NCBI GenBank assembly: GCA_937877295.1
Contig: CALFIV010000335.1
Span: forward strand, 1-6,298
Length of the DNA stretch: 6,298 nucleotides
Direction of reading: 5' to 3'
Origin: an uncultured Clostridia bacterium
GTDB lineage: Bacteria > Bacillota_A > Clostridia > Christensenellales > CAG-138
Position numbers and translations under genes: made by a program. The notes beneath the pieces are model-generated. The model saw nothing but the letters and a program-made list of their open reading frames with translations, searched no databases and was not told the origin of the DNA. Positions 6,057 through 6,298 of the stretch are shown here, one piece after another (position 1 is the stretch's first letter; every line of letters begins with the position of its first letter).

Positions 6057-6298
6057 CTATTTCACTCCATCCGGTTTCAGTCCGCCGAAGCGCCGGTCGC
6101 GTCCGGCAAAATCGCGCATGGCTTTGATCAGCTCCTCACGCGTGAAGTCCGGCCATTTGACGTCTGTAAAGTACAGCTCCGCATACGCGATCTGCCACAG
6201 CAGAAAGTTCGATACGCGAAGCTCGCCGCCTGTGCGGATAAAGAGATCGACATCGCCCGAATCGGCGGTGTACAGATACGTCCCGAGCGTCTCTTCGG
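6057..6298 (-). CDS. uppS: Isoprenyl transferase (undecaprenyl diphosphate synthase), C-terminal part
   Basis: The last 79 residues and stop of a cis-prenyltransferase are present; the N-terminal part, with the diphosphate-binding P-loop-like Asp, lies beyond the right edge. UppS extends farnesyl diphosphate with eight isopentenyl units to make C55 undecaprenyl diphosphate, the lipid carrier for peptidoglycan and other wall polymers. The diagnostic block is clear: DLFIRTGGE, then [20 protein letters not shown], then VKWPDF. It includes the two arginines and the serine that bind the isopentenyl diphosphate and the glutamate in AELYF. After WPDF come about 33 residues ending in [11 protein letters not shown], a normal length for the tail, so the gene appears intact at this end. 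The stop (TAG, 6059-6057) is separated from the dxr ATG by one base. It uses the product of the MEP pathway to which dxr and ispG belong. Confidence 0.95.
   Translation of the reverse strand, partial: EETLGTYLYTADSGDVDLFIRTGGELRVSNFLLWQIAYAELYFTDVKWPDFTREELIKAMRDFAGRDRRFGGLKPDGVK

Noticed and set aside
4916..6127. 403-codon plus-strand open frame opposite dxr
   Set aside because: It is antisense to a full-length dxr with all catalytic residues, and its Arg-rich product has no domain. It is explained by GC-rich third positions.

Overview
The window looks like a piece of a moderately high-GC Clostridia genome (Bacillota, plausibly Oscillospirales-like). Two things point there: a PolC-type replicative DNA polymerase carrying an internal proofreading exonuclease, and the gene order uppS-dxr-rseP-ispG-polC, which is a variant of a conserved Bacillota cluster. 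Genus and species cannot be read from the sequence. Hand counts give 57-67% GC in sampled lines of the cluster, against about 49% in the first 320 bases.

From about base 330 to the right edge, everything is one tightly packed set of minus-strand genes. In transcription order (right to left) these are: the 3' end of uppS (undecaprenyl diphosphate synthase), dxr (DXP reductoisomerase), rseP (site-2 membrane metalloprotease), ispG (HMBPP synthase) and the first half of polC. The first four genes are separated by 1, 9 and about 2 bases, and each downstream start has a Shine-Dalgarno sequence lying in or over the end of the gene before it. Dxr and IspG are two steps of the MEP isoprenoid pathway, and UppS condenses the resulting isoprenoid units into the C55 lipid carrier for cell-wall synthesis. 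RseP is a membrane protease and PolC copies the chromosome, so the cluster ties envelope precursor supply to core housekeeping. No terminator or obvious main promoter is visible inside uppS-ispG.

The only sizeable gap, 2526-2684 between ispG and polC, holds an imperfect inverted-repeat element of about 95 bp. It is of the dispersed type whose translation gives the familiar spurious peptide CHPEERSDEGS. The gap also holds a short perfect GC hairpin, a possible sigma-A-like promoter whose -35 lies in the repeat, and the polC ribosome binding site.

The first ~330 bases do not belong to the cluster. They carry a plus-strand reading frame, open from base 1, with lower GC, different arginine codons and a Trp/Asp-rich product that I do not recognise. 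This block replaces the polymerase half of PolC: PolC similarity stops abruptly around base 330, shortly before the polymerase core. Because polC is essential in Bacillota, a chimeric contig join or a rearrangement breakpoint is more likely than a functional truncation. I see no defence system, CRISPR array, RNA gene or intact mobile element encoding a transposase or integrase.
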